DNA from: JBKECO01 sp047974745 | Lineage (GTDB): Bacteria > Bacillota > Clostridia > Lachnospirales > Lachnospiraceae | DNA: 64,000 bases | Assembly: GCA_047974745.1 (NCBI GenBank) | Contig: JBKECO010000011.1 | Location: 133,867 to 197,866 of the forward strand | Direction: 5' to 3' | Part shown: in pieces, positions 43,112-52,502 of the stretch | Layout: each line of letters opens with the position of its first letter | Position numbering within the stretch: the stretch's first letter is position 1 | Position numbers and translations under genes: made by a program | The notes under the pieces: model-generated | Told to the model about the DNA's origin: nothing | The model's input: only the letters and a program-made list of their open reading frames with translations | Database searches by the model: none

Positions 43112-45274
43112 CTATAAATGCAACACCCGTTCCCGGATTTCCTGAGTCCTTCCCTGATTCCAGAACTGGGTTCCTATATATCCGCAGGTTCTTCTGGCAA
43201 CATTCATTTTATCCTGGTCTGTGTTTCCGCAATTCGGGCACTCCCATACCAGCTTGCCGTGTTTGTCATCGTGTACGACGATTTCTCCATCAAAGCCACA
43301 CGCCTGACAAAAATCACTTTTCGTATTCAACTCAGCATACATGATATTATCATAGATATACTGCATTACAGTCAGTACAGCGTCCAGATTATCCTTCATG
43401 TCAGGAACCTCAACATAGCTGATCGCACCGCCCGGTGACAGTTTCTGAAATTTAGCTTCAAAGCTGAGTTTTGTAAAAGCATCAATTGGCTCAGTCACGT
43501 GAACGTGATAACTGTTTGTGATATAGTTCTTATCTGTAACATGTTCAATGATACCAAATCTTTTTTGCAGGCATCTGGAGAATTTATAGGTAGTTGATTC
43601 TAGTGGTGTTCCATAGACGCTGAACCCAATGTTCGTCTTTGTCTTCCATGCATCACAGGTATCATTCATCTTCTGCATTACCGCAAGTGCGAACGGTGTG
43701 GCAGATTCATCTGTATGTGTCTTTCCCGTCATATAATACGTACATTCGCTCAGTCCGGCATAGCCTAATGATATTGAGGAGTAGCCTCCATAAAGAAGCT
43801 TATCGATGGGCTCTCCCTTTTTCAATCGAGCCAGTGCCCCATACTGCCACAGGATCGGTGCAACATCAGACTTTGTGCCCAGCAGCCGATTGTGACGAGC
43901 CATCAGGGCGTCGTAACACAATGAAAGCCTCTCATCAAAGAGCTCCCAGAAACGCTCCATGCTCCCCTCCGAGCTGCATGCAAGATCTACCAGATTCAGG
44001 GTAACAACACCTTGGTTGAATCTGCCATAAAACTTATACTGATCTTCACTATTTTGATAGATATTTAAAAATGAGCGGCATCCCATACAAGGATAACAGT
44101 TGCCCTCTTTCAGATTTTTCATTACTTTTTCAGAGATGTAATCCGGAACCATTCTTTTTGCTGTACACTCTGCTGCAAGCTTTGTGATTTCCCAATATTT
44201 ACTATCTTCTGTAATATTATCTTCCTCAAGTACATAGATGAGTTTTGGAAAAGCGGGTGTGATCAACATTCCGGATTCATTTCTGACACCATGTATTCTC
44301 TGGCGCAGAACCTCAGCGATCACCATTGAAAGATCATCTCTTTGTCTTCCCTCCGGCACCTCATTCAAGTACATAAAAACAGTGACAAAGGGAGCCTGTC
44401 CATTGGTCGTCATCAGTGTGATCACCTGATATTGGATCATCTGTACCCCCCTGTTGATCTCCTCTCGTACACGCGACTCTACTATGGTATTGATCTTGGA
44501 TTCGTCTAACATCACTCCTGCCATCTCGAATTCTTTTTGAACTTCTTTACGGAATTTCTTTCTGCTGACATCCACAAAAGGCGCCAAATGGGAAAGTGAA
44601 ATACTCTGACCGCCATACTGTGAGCTTGCGATCTGCGCAATGATCTGTGTCGCAATATTGCAGGCAGTGGAAAAGCTGTGTGGCCGTTCGATCAGTGTTC
44701 CGCTGATCACTGTCCCATTCTGAAGCATATCTTCCAAATTTACGAGACAGCAGTTATGCATATGTTGTGCAAAATAATCGGAATCATGAAAATGTATGAT
44801 TCCTTTTTCATGTGCATCTACGATTTCTGGTGTGAGAAGAAATCTCCTTGTGATATCTTTGCTGACTTCCCCAGCCATATAATCTCTTTGAACACTATTG
44901 ACTGTAGGGTTCTTATTTGAATTTTCCTGCTTTACTTCTTCGTTATCACACTCAAGTAGACTTAAGATCTGCTCGTCTGTTGAATTACTTTTTCTGACAA
45001 GAGCATGTTTATATCTATAGGTTATATAATTACGAGCAACAGAAAATGCCTGATGCTGCATGATTTCATTTTCTACAAGATCTTGTATTTCTTCGACATT
45101 CAGAGCCCGTTTCATTGATTTGCAAGTCTGCTCCACACGGATCACAGTATCCTGAATCTGTTCTCCTGTCAGCTGATCCTTTTCCAGAACGGTGGCATTT
45201 GCCTTTGTGATCGCTATCTCAATTTTGTTCCTGTCATACTCTGCCTCTGTCCCACTCCGTTTGATGATTTTCAT
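43112..45274 (-). CDS. nrdD: Anaerobic ribonucleoside-triphosphate reductase
   Basis: 720 residues from the ATG at 45274, preceded by AAAGGAG; the frame runs upstream to 45340 without homology. ATP-cone regulatory domain at the N-terminus (IIKRSGTEAEYDRNKIEIAI), catalytic barrel with active-site cysteines, zinc-binding CX2C pairs (CQACGFDG and CPNCGNTD), and the glycyl radical site RRTCGYIGTQFWNQGR near the C-terminus. It reduces ribonucleoside triphosphates to deoxy forms without oxygen, using formate as electron source in this class, which links it to pyruvate formate-lyase. Confidence 0.95.
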   Translation of the reverse strand: MKIIKRSGTEAEYDRNKIEIAITKANATVLEKDQLTGEQIQDTVIRVEQTCKSMKRALNVEEIQDLVENEIMQHQAFSVARNYITYRYKHALVRKSNSTDEQILSLLECDNEEVKQENSNKNPTVNSVQRDYMAGEVSKDITRRFLLTPEIVDAHEKGIIHFHDSDYFAQHMHNCCLVNLEDMLQNGTVISGTLIERPHSFSTACNIATQIIAQIASSQYGGQSISLSHLAPFVDVSRKKFRKEVQKEFEMAGVMLDESKINTIVESRVREEINRGVQMIQYQVITLMTTNGQAPFVTVFMYLNEVPEGRQRDDLSMVIAEVLRQRIHGVRNESGMLITPAFPKLIYVLEEDNITEDSKYWEITKLAAECTAKRMVPDYISEKVMKNLKEGNCYPCMGCRSFLNIYQNSEDQYKFYGRFNQGVVTLNLVDLACSSEGSMERFWELFDERLSLCYDALMARHNRLLGTKSDVAPILWQYGALARLKKGEPIDKLLYGGYSSISLGYAGLSECTYYMTGKTHTDESATPFALAVMQKMNDTCDAWKTKTNIGFSVYGTPLESTTYKFSRCLQKRFGIIEHVTDKNYITNSYHVHVTEPIDAFTKLSFEAKFQKLSPGGAISYVEVPDMKDNLDAVLTVMQYIYDNIMYAELNTKSDFCQACGFDGEIVVHDDKHGKLVWECPNCGNTDQDKMNVARRTCGYIGTQFWNQGRTQEIRERVLHL

Positions 45275-45376
45275 ACCATTCTCCTTTAGCATTCCTGTTA
45301 ATCTCATTTCAAATGAAAGAAAGAACTCTATCGGATCCATTCTAACTATCCAATAGAGTTCTAAATATCCAAAAAA

Positions 45377-45425
45377 ATGATACCATATCTTGTATTATGA
45401 GTCAATAATCTTCTATATATTGTAA
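45377..45425 (-). promoter_or_regulatory. nrdDG promoter with two NrdR-like boxes
   Basis: Promoter TTGACT and TATCAT with 17-base spacing (45377-45405, minus). Box 1 at 45380-45395 reads ATACAAGATATGGTAT on the minus strand, inside the promoter; box 2 at 45410-45425 (TTACAATATATAGAAG) is 30 bases away, about three helical turns. This arrangement is that of NrdR repressor sites. Confidence 0.7.
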
Positions 45426-45442
45426 AAAATATTTCTCCAGAA

Positions 45443-46657
45443 TTATTTTAATGATAAAAGCTTTTTGATTTCACCCACAAAATAAAGGGATCCCAGAGCA
45501 ATGATCCGAACATCACTGCTTTTTTTCTCTTTTATGTATAGTAACATCTGCTCAACGGAAGCATAACTGTGCGAGGAGATTCCTTTTCTTCTGATATATT
45601 CTGAGAGCTGCTCTCCACCCATTGCCCTACTATTGTTCGGAGTAACCGTATCAATCGTGAATGCCAGGGGCAGCAGTGGTTCCAGTATGCCAGTGTAGTC
45701 CTTATCTGCCATGACACCAATGATAAATTCAAAGGTTTCATTGGGATACATTGCTTTCAGGCTGTCGCATAGTGCAGTGGCACCCTGGGCATTGTGTGCT
45801 CCATCAATCAGAAAAAAGGGGGCTCTGCTGATTATTTCCATTCTTCCCGGCCAATAGGTGTCTTTGATTCCATTATGAATCGATATCTGAGAGATTTTGT
45901 ATCCAAATTTTTGCAGTAGCTCAGCAGACAGTTTGGCCGCTGCAGCATTTTCTTTTTGATATTCACCGGAAATCCCAATTTCATCCTGATATAGCTGATC
46001 AGCAATCCAAAGCTCTGCATTTAAATGATTGCACCTTTCCCGAATCACCTCCATGACTTTGGGACTCTGGCAGACAGAGACCACCAATGCATTCTCTTTG
46101 ATGATCGCTGCTTTTTCTTTTGCTATCGACACAAGATCGTTTCCAAGAATATCCACATGGTCCAGACCTATCTTTGTCATAAGACAGATCATTGGCTCTG
46201 TTATTGAATTTGTTGAATCAAGTCTGCCTCCGATCCCTGTCTCAAGAATTACAATTCTGCATTTTGTCTCTTTAAAATACAAAAGAGACATAACAAAACA
46301 AAGATCGAACATGGTAGGTCTAACATTCAGTTCGATCGAAAGAAGCCTTTCCCCAATACGGATCACAGATTCCTGATCGATCATCTCTCCATTCACCCGA
46401 ATCCGCTCTGAAAAATCAATCAGATGAGGTGATGTGAACAGTCCGTTCGAAATACCTGAAATATTTAAAATACTGCATAAAAAAGCAGCAGTGGAGCCTT
46501 TTCCGTTCGTTCCTGCAATATGAATAAATTGCAGGTCTTTTTCCGGATGGCCAACTGCAGCCAAGAGTTTCTTACTTACCTCAATGCCAGGGGTACTGCC
46601 GAATCGTTTGGCTGACTCTATTCTCCCGACAATATCCTGATATCTGTTTTCAGGCAT
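45443..46657 (-). CDS. folC: Folylpolyglutamate synthase/dihydrofolate synthase
   Basis: 404 residues of the Mur ligase-like family. P-loop GTNGKGSTAAFL near 48-59, KIGLDHVDILG, and the C-terminal ligase domain with DGAHNAQGA. It adds glutamate to folates so they are kept in the cell, and may also make dihydrofolate. Directly follows degV with a 2-bp gap. Confidence 0.93.
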   Translation of the reverse strand: MPENRYQDIVGRIESAKRFGSTPGIEVSKKLLAAVGHPEKDLQFIHIAGTNGKGSTAAFLCSILNISGISNGLFTSPHLIDFSERIRVNGEMIDQESVIRIGERLLSIELNVRPTMFDLCFVMSLLYFKETKCRIVILETGIGGRLDSTNSITEPMICLMTKIGLDHVDILGNDLVSIAKEKAAIIKENALVVSVCQSPKVMEVIRERCNHLNAELWIADQLYQDEIGISGEYQKENAAAAKLSAELLQKFGYKISQISIHNGIKDTYWPGRMEIISRAPFFLIDGAHNAQGATALCDSLKAMYPNETFEFIIGVMADKDYTGILEPLLPLAFTIDTVTPNNSRAMGGEQLSEYIRRKGISSHSYASVEQMLLYIKEKKSSDVRIIALGSLYFVGEIKKLLSLK

Positions 46658-46659
46658 AC

Positions 46660-47502
46660 TTACACCGCCACAATAATTCCGCCATCATTTGCATACATAC
46701 TGCTGATTCCCGCAGTATTTACAATTATGATCTCTTTAAATTCAGCCAATTTTAGTATCTCTTCTTTAAAAGTCTGTGCTCGATCGGGACAATTACAATG
46801 AGCAATCGCAAGGATCTTCTCTTCGCAGTTTTTGGTCTTTTCAATTACCATATTTCCCATCTTTTTCAAAGCTTTGGTCATACCTCTGCTCTGACCAAGC
46901 TGGCAGATCTCGCCTTCTGGTGTAGATCCCATAATCGGCTTTATATTAAGCGCACTTGCAACGAACGCTTTTAAGTTGCTTAATCTGCCGTTCTTACGCA
47001 GTGTTTCCAGTGTTTCGAGAATGAAAAAGGTCTCCTGCTCAGCAATATACGCTTCCACCTGATCCACCACCTCTTGAAATGGCATTCCTGCCTCTTCACA
47101 TTCCTGGATCTTTAATGCGATCAGTGTTTCACCGCAGGATGCTGATTTTGAATTGAATACATGAAGATTTTTTTCAGAGCTCTTGTTCTCCTCTGAAAAC
47201 AGATTCGTTGCAAGGACAGCACTATTATATGAGCCACTCAGTTTGTCTGATAATGTAACGACATAAACACGTTCCGTCTCTCCAATGTATGACTGCATAT
47301 ATCGTTCAGGAGAAGGACAGGATGATTTTGGTCCCACCGGACTTAGTCTTACACGTTTTAAAAAATCAAGCTGATTAAAGTTCTCGTCATCCTGCAAACG
47401 ATAATCACCCAATTCTATGCCCAGCGGAACTGCATCGAAAATGTCTGAATCCCGCATTTTGTCAGTCATATCACAGCAACTATCGATTACTATTTTATAC
47501 AT
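46660..47502 (-). CDS. DegV family fatty-acid-binding protein
   Basis: 280 residues. Typical DegV layout: IVIDSCCDMT at the start, the lipid-binding KSSCPSPERY with the conserved Thr/Ser loop near 60, SGSYNSAVLA, FNSKSASCGETL and KPIMGSTPEGEI. DegV proteins bind a fatty acid (FakB type) and present it to a kinase for acyl-phosphate formation. Co-transcribed with folC; ATG follows GGAGG. Confidence 0.92.
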   Translation of the reverse strand: MYKIVIDSCCDMTDKMRDSDIFDAVPLGIELGDYRLQDDENFNQLDFLKRVRLSPVGPKSSCPSPERYMQSYIGETERVYVVTLSDKLSGSYNSAVLATNLFSEENKSSEKNLHVFNSKSASCGETLIALKIQECEEAGMPFQEVVDQVEAYIAEQETFFILETLETLRKNGRLSNLKAFVASALNIKPIMGSTPEGEICQLGQSRGMTKALKKMGNMVIEKTKNCEEKILAIAHCNCPDRAQTFKEEILKLAEFKEIIIVNTAGISSMYANDGGIIVAV

Positions 47503-47681
47503 TTATACTCCTCCAGCAATTATGCAACTATAAAACGGATCACACGCAATAGTTTTACAATACAATCTGCTGTGTCTATTTTTTCTAGCATATGTAGTTA
47601 TTATAACTACATGCATCGTATCACATATCTTAATCTTTGCATAGTGGAATGGTATAATTTTAGTTTAATTTCATAATTATT

Positions 47682-48884
47682 TTACCTGAATTGGATCATC
47701 AGCACATTCATATCTCGATCGCTCAGATAATACACCGTTTCAAGGCCAAGACAGTAATCAGAGATTTTAAACTCATCGATAAAGGTGGTACTGGCCATGT
47801 CCATATCTTCTTCTGTTGCAAATTTTACAGCTATCCGATCTTCGTTATTATTCCAGGCATTTTGTATCTCCTGACCTATCTCCTCTTCAGCATATTCAGA
47901 AAAATACAACCCTTCCTTCACAAAATAGCTATTATTTATTGCTGTACAGACCGGTACTTCAAAATCATTTCCCACCCAGTGTGTACGCTCCATTTCCTCT
48001 GTCGTAAAAGCCATGTAGGCATAGTTCACGTATTTTGCGATGGTTTGGTCTGTGTCCTGATACCTCGAATTGCCCCAGGTCGCATCGAAATAATACGGCT
48101 CGCCATCGATATAGATCAGATTCCACGCGTGGGCTCCGCTATTAGCAGTGCCAGTAACTATAGCCGACTGTATTCCCAAAAGCTTCAATAGATATTGAGC
48201 AGCATCTGCATATCCCTGGCAAACAGTCTCCCCATTCATGTAAACGCTTAAAATATTCTGATTGTTCTCACTGCCTTCAACGTAATCCACATGCTCGATC
48301 AGATAACGAAATACATATTTCACTTTATCATATTCGCTGGCATCCGCAGGCAAACCTGCCAGTATTTCGTTGTTTTTTTGGTCGATCTGAGACTGGTACT
48401 GACTTCGCGCAGACTCCGTCATGGTATAAGTTGGCATGAACTCGATACCTGTCACCTTTCCTGAAAATGTATATTCCGTATAGGAATACCCATCAATCCA
48501 GAACAATTCACCATGATCGGCCGTAACGGCCTCAAATGCCTGCTCTAGGATGGAAGCATCATACACGGATAGCCTGATTTCTGACTTATGACCGAGAATC
48601 GTATCCAGTACTTCCTTATATACAGTCCTGACTTCTTCACTTACCGCCTGATAGGCATAAAATGTCTCCACCTCATCAATACTAACTTCAGATAATTCTG
48701 TCTCAACAACATATGGAAGCTCTGCAGGTCCAGATTCGATCGCTGGTGCAGCGGTATCGTCATCATTCGTAAGTCCAGTGACCTGTTCCACGCTTTCTAT
48801 CACCTGATCAAACTGTGCATTGGTACAGGCGGCAACGGAAAATGCCATCAGGCAGCACCAAACTATAAGATAAATGTTTTTCAT
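47682..48884 (-). CDS. Transglutaminase-like lipoprotein
   Basis: 400 residues. Lipoprotein signal peptide with lipobox SVAAC (Cys at about 20). A transglutaminase-like cysteine-protease domain at about 215-275 carries the Cys-His-Asp triad in GETVCQGYADA, SGAHAWNLI and YYFDATWG. Likely acts outside the cell on cell-wall or surface proteins; substrate unknown. It is 21 bp downstream of the M18 aminopeptidase gene. Confidence 0.87.
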   Translation of the reverse strand: MKNIYLIVWCCLMAFSVAACTNAQFDQVIESVEQVTGLTNDDDTAAPAIESGPAELPYVVETELSEVSIDEVETFYAYQAVSEEVRTVYKEVLDTILGHKSEIRLSVYDASILEQAFEAVTADHGELFWIDGYSYTEYTFSGKVTGIEFMPTYTMTESARSQYQSQIDQKNNEILAGLPADASEYDKVKYVFRYLIEHVDYVEGSENNQNILSVYMNGETVCQGYADAAQYLLKLLGIQSAIVTGTANSGAHAWNLIYIDGEPYYFDATWGNSRYQDTDQTIAKYVNYAYMAFTTEEMERTHWVGNDFEVPVCTAINNSYFVKEGLYFSEYAEEEIGQEIQNAWNNNEDRIAVKFATEEDMDMASTTFIDEFKISDYCLGLETVYYLSDRDMNVLMIQFR

Positions 48885-48905
48885 TCCTGGTAAGTTCCCC
48901 CCGGT

Positions 48906-50192
48906 TTATTCTAAAGTAAAGTATCCGTTCATCAGTTTAATAAATGATGTCATATCCTGCATGCCCATAAGTTCTCTTGCAGAATGCATGCCAAGGATCG
49001 GAACGCCAATATCCACAATTTTTAGCGGCATGATCGTAGAGGCGATCGCCCCTAGAGTATTTCCTCCGAGGCTGTCAGACCGATTAAAAAATTTTTGATA
49101 AGGAATACCCATTTCCTGACAGATCCCCTGTATTACGGCCACCACCACGCAGTCCGTTATATAGGATTGTGAGGATGACTCCTTGATACAGATTCCTTGA
49201 TTTATGATCGGTAGATTTGTAGGATCCATTTTGGAAATGTAATTCGGGTGAGTCGCATGTGCCACATCTGCGGAGATCATCATACTATCATATAAATACT
49301 GACGAGCCTCGAGCAGATCTGCACCAAGGGACATCCAAATCTTTTCACAAAGATCCCGCAGTACAAGGGATGCCGCTCCCTGATTCGTTTTACTGCCAAT
49401 TTCTTCATGGTTAAATAGTGCAATCAGATTTATATGATCCTTACTCTTTCCTTCTAAAATTCCCTCCGTTAAGGCTGCACAGGAAGTGAGATTATCCAGT
49501 CTGGAGGCTGAAAGGAACTCCTCCTTGATTCCAATGGAACAAGGCTCCTCGATACAATACAGATATAGATCGAAATCCAGAATTTCTTCCGACGAAAGAC
49601 CAAGCTCACCTGCAAGTAATTCCATGAAAAAGTCCTTTTTGAAATCCCCCTCTTCGAATAAAGTCATGATTGGAAGCATTTCCGTCTGTCTGTTCAGTTC
49701 CACCCCTTTATTCACATCACGATTCAGGTGAATTGCAAGATTCGGTATCGTCAGGAGCGGGCGCCTGAAATCCACCATCATCTCTTCTGGTGAAAAGGCA
49801 TTCTTTCCCTTTACTGCCACTCTTCCGGCAATACTCAGGGGACGGTCGAGCCAGCTGTTCAGTATTGGTCCGCCATAAACTTCGATATTGAGCTGACCGT
49901 AACCATTTACTATGATTTCCGGATTTGCCTTGATACGAAAACAGGGAGTATCTGTATGTGCCGCCGCTATTCTCATTTTCGCAGGTCTTCGATCAGATGG
50001 GATCGTAAAGGCGAACACAGTAGAGGCACCTTGCTTTACATAGTATCCTGCGTCACTTGCCAGATCCCATTTCTCGTTCAGTTTCAATTCACTAAATCCA
50101 TTACTGAGAAGCCTCTCTTCGACAAATTCAACCACATGTATCGGAGAGTTTCCAAATGTAAGCAGTTCCTTGAAAAGTGAGTCGTTTTTCAT
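48906..50192 (-). CDS. M18 family aminopeptidase
   Basis: 428 residues. Zinc ligands in AAHTDTPCFRI (His/Asp), FNHEEIGSKT (Glu pair, catalytic), SADVAHATHPN (Asp/His) near the typical places for aspartyl/M18 aminopeptidases. It trims N-terminal residues from peptides in the cytoplasm, usually as a dodecamer. Divergent from the DUF5721 gene. Confidence 0.92.
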   Translation of the reverse strand: MKNDSLFKELLTFGNSPIHVVEFVEERLLSNGFSELKLNEKWDLASDAGYYVKQGASTVFAFTIPSDRRPAKMRIAAAHTDTPCFRIKANPEIIVNGYGQLNIEVYGGPILNSWLDRPLSIAGRVAVKGKNAFSPEEMMVDFRRPLLTIPNLAIHLNRDVNKGVELNRQTEMLPIMTLFEEGDFKKDFFMELLAGELGLSSEEILDFDLYLYCIEEPCSIGIKEEFLSASRLDNLTSCAALTEGILEGKSKDHINLIALFNHEEIGSKTNQGAASLVLRDLCEKIWMSLGADLLEARQYLYDSMMISADVAHATHPNYISKMDPTNLPIINQGICIKESSSQSYITDCVVVAVIQGICQEMGIPYQKFFNRSDSLGGNTLGAIASTIMPLKIVDIGVPILGMHSARELMGMQDMTSFIKLMNGYFTLE

Positions 50193-50273
50193 TATTATCC
50201 CTCATTTCTTATCTTTTCTGTTTTCTTTGCATATGCTACAATAACCGTACTACAGTAGTCGAAAGGAACAAGC

Positions 50274-50780
50274 ATGATCACACTGCAATTGACGGATATT
50301 AAATTATTTATGAATCATCTGTTAAAAACTGAAATGTTCGATTCATTTCTGCTTCCGGAGGCAACCATTGCCCAGGATGCTACCATTATAATAGACGGAC
50401 ATCGGAACGATTCTTATTATACTAAAGAGGAGCTTGCAGAACAACCTCAGATGCGTGGAAATATTCTGCCTTTTTCAGAGTTGCGTTCTTTCTGTTATCA
50501 GGTGATCGCCTCCAAAAAAACACCCGTTTCCTTTCGCTTTACCTTTCAGCTTTCACCCTCTTCCATGGAACGGGTCATAGCCGAATCCTACAGTGGACTG
50601 ACAAGAGAAGATGTCAGCACTGTCTACATTCATCTGCAGTTCAAAAATAACAGTCTGACACTGACGACAGGCATCGCTTACCGTACTTTTTTGACAACTC
50701 GTATTTTTGATGAAGAATGGGATGTAAATGTTCGAAAGTTTCTAAAAAAACACGGAATTTCTTATGAAGAAATTCAATAA
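50274..50780 (+). CDS. DUF5721 family protein
   Basis: 168 residues. The N-terminal IKLFMNHLLKTEMFDSFLLPEA pattern and the GLTREDVSTVYIHLQFKNN segment fit the small Clostridia-restricted family DUF5721. No catalytic motif, signal peptide or membrane helix is visible. Function unknown. An extended -10 element (TGCTACAAT) lies about 35 bases upstream and AAAGGA precedes the ATG. Confidence 0.72.
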   Translation: MITLQLTDIKLFMNHLLKTEMFDSFLLPEATIAQDATIIIDGHRNDSYYTKEELAEQPQMRGNILPFSELRSFCYQVIASKKTPVSFRFTFQLSPSSMERVIAESYSGLTREDVSTVYIHLQFKNNSLTLTTGIAYRTFLTTRIFDEEWDVNVRKFLKKHGISYEEIQ

Positions 50781-50785
50781 TTAAC

Positions 50786-50814
50786 TTTACTTTCAGGTTT
50801 TGGTGTGCTATAGT
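50786..50814 (+). promoter_or_regulatory. Promoter of the cold-shock gene
   Basis: TTTACT and TATAGT with 17-base spacing and an extended TG just before the -10, giving a leader of about 55 bases. Confidence 0.65.
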
Positions 50815-50873
50815 AAGTTAACTGTAAAATATATACAGTATGTTTAATTCTTAATTTTTTTTGGAGGTACAAA

Positions 50874-51077
50874 ATGAACAAAGGTACAGTAAAATGGTTT
50901 AACAACCAAAAAGGCTACGGCTTCATCTCTGACGAAAGTGGAAACGATGTATTCGTACACTACTCAGGACTTGCTATGGATGGTTTCAAATCTCTTGAAG
51001 AAGGCGCATCAGTAGAATTTGATGTAATCGACGGAGCAAAAGGACCACAGGCAACAAACGTAACAGTTGTAGCGTAA
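50874..51077 (+). CDS. cspA: Cold-shock domain protein (Csp)
   Basis: 67 residues, complete cold-shock domain: KWFNNQKGYGFI (RNP1) and DVFVHYS (RNP2). It binds single-stranded RNA/DNA and melts mRNA structure. Strong GGAGG site; own promoter and terminator. Confidence 0.95.
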   Translation: MNKGTVKWFNNQKGYGFISDESGNDVFVHYSGLAMDGFKSLEEGASVEFDVIDGAKGPQATNVTVVA

Positions 51078-51177
51078 GCCACAGAAATTAATCAAACAAG
51101 TCAACGTACCTTTTTCATAATATATAAATTTCGATTTTTTATTAGGATAAAGCTGGTGAATTGGTAATGATTAAACA

Positions 51178-51208
51178 AAAGGTGTCAGGATTATCTGGCA
51201 CCTTTTTT
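51178..51208 (+). terminator. Terminator of the cold-shock gene
   Basis: AAAGGTG-T-CAG pairs with CTG-G-CACCTTT (one G-T pair) and runs into T6. Confidence 0.8.
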
Positions 51209-51239
51209 CATGCCTGAAAATGTCCTCCGAAGGGCACTC

Positions 51240-51674
51240 CTACGACATAAAAAGTGCTCCGATAAAAATCATAAAGTCACTTATATTATAAACAATCTGA
51301 CTAAGCTTCTTATTCTTTCCAGGAAAACGGATATAATCTACGACATGTCCCTTGGTCACGCGGTCATAGAAATTACTTAGTCCGCCCCCTAACATCATTC
51401 CACATGCGATTTTTTGCCTTATATGTCCTTCTTTTTTCAGAAGGGTCAGAAAACGGACTGCTATCACTCCAAGCATTACAGAAGTCAGTGTATGCAGCAA
51501 CAGCGGTCTGTCCTGTAAGATATTTAATGCAGCACCTTTATTGTAATGTTTTTCCAGAATGACCTTCCCATTACAAATTTCTTTTTTTTCTCCAATCCTG
51601 TAGTTTGTATCTATTTTTTTCTTGATAAAGTAATCCAGTGTAAAAACGCCTATAGGTACTCCGATCAGCTTCAT
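51240..51674 (-). CDS. Divergent signal peptidase II (LspA)-like protein
   Basis: 144 residues from the ATG at 51674, which overlaps the pflA stop (ATGA). About four hydrophobic segments. The two catalytic-Asp motifs of LspA are recognisable, GGLSNFYDRVTKGHVVDYI near 100 and YNISDFMIF near 128, and KHYNKGAALNIL matches the NxGAAF box, but the usual DQ-x-x-K start reads LDYFIKK. It could be a lipoprotein signal peptidase or a repurposed relative; its translational coupling to pflA is odd for a housekeeping lspA. Confidence 0.75.
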   Translation of the reverse strand: MKLIGVPIGVFTLDYFIKKKIDTNYRIGEKKEICNGKVILEKHYNKGAALNILQDRPLLLHTLTSVMLGVIAVRFLTLLKKEGHIRQKIACGMMLGGGLSNFYDRVTKGHVVDYIRFPGKNKKLSQIVYNISDFMIFIGALFMS

Positions 51675-52417
51675 TTCGATTTTTCCCTTTCCATTGCCTG
51701 CAGCACGATCTGTTCCGCTTCTGCTGCTTCTTCTTTCCGAAGTTGTGGTACGCCCTCGAGAGGATATGGCATGCACATATTCTCATATTTTGATCTGCCC
51801 ATTGTATGATATCTTAAGATCTCAAGCTTCTGCAGATTTGTCAGCCTCGCCAGATAATTTCCAAGCTGCTCCAGCTCATTCCGATCCATAGTGATTCCCG
51901 GTACTACGACATGTCGAATCCAAACCGGAATCTGTTTGCTCTCCAAAAATTCAGCAAAGGCAAATACATTTACATTGGAAGCTCCCGTCAATTTGATATG
52001 TTCAGGATCCTGCATATGCTTTATATCGAGCATCACCAGATCAGTAACCGCTGCCAATGCGTTGAACTTTGTCATTAGCATCTCATTCGATCGATCGAAC
52101 ACAATACCTGATGTATCCAGACAGGTGGAAAAACCCTCCAATTTGGCTTTTTCAAATAGTTCCGTCAGAAAATCGATCTGCAGTAAAGGTTCTCCACCGG
52201 TGGCCGTAAGTCCACCCGTTGTATAGAACCCGCGATTTCTCGCCATACGCTCAATTATAGCGTCACTAGTCATTTTCTTTCCGTCTTTCATATTCCATGT
52301 ATCTGGATTGTGGCAATACAGACATCGAAGTGGGCACCCCTGAAAAAAAGTCACGAACCGGACACCCGGTCCATCAACTGTGCCAAAGCTTTCTAATGAA
52401 TGAATATATCCTTCCAT
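51671..52417 (-). CDS. pflA: Pyruvate formate-lyase-activating enzyme
   Basis: 248 residues, radical SAM. CX3CX2C cluster motif in GCPLRCLYCHNP near 30-37, then GGEPLLQ. It installs the glycyl radical on PflB. The start is taken at 52417, after GGGAGG, where the conserved MEGYIHSLESFGTVDGPG begins. It is 85 bp after pflB, with a terminator-like hairpin in the gap. Confidence 0.93.
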   Translation of the reverse strand: MEGYIHSLESFGTVDGPGVRFVTFFQGCPLRCLYCHNPDTWNMKDGKKMTSDAIIERMARNRGFYTTGGLTATGGEPLLQIDFLTELFEKAKLEGFSTCLDTSGIVFDRSNEMLMTKFNALAAVTDLVMLDIKHMQDPEHIKLTGASNVNVFAFAEFLESKQIPVWIRHVVVPGITMDRNELEQLGNYLARLTNLQKLEILRYHTMGRSKYENMCMPYPLEGVPQLRKEEAAEAEQIVLQAMEREKSK

Positions 52418-52458
52418 CTTGGAACCTCCCATCCTCATTATAAGTGTATAACAGAAGT

Positions 52459-52494
52459 CAAAAAAAGACCAGTATATCAATACCCGGTCTTTTT
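52459..52494 (-). terminator. Terminator-like hairpin between pflB and pflA
   Basis: AAAAAGACC/GGTCTTTTT stem with T7 on the minus strand right after pflB. As pflA has no obvious promoter of its own, it probably gives partial termination and more PflB than PflA. Confidence 0.7.
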
Positions 52495-52502
52495 GATTTT
52501 AT

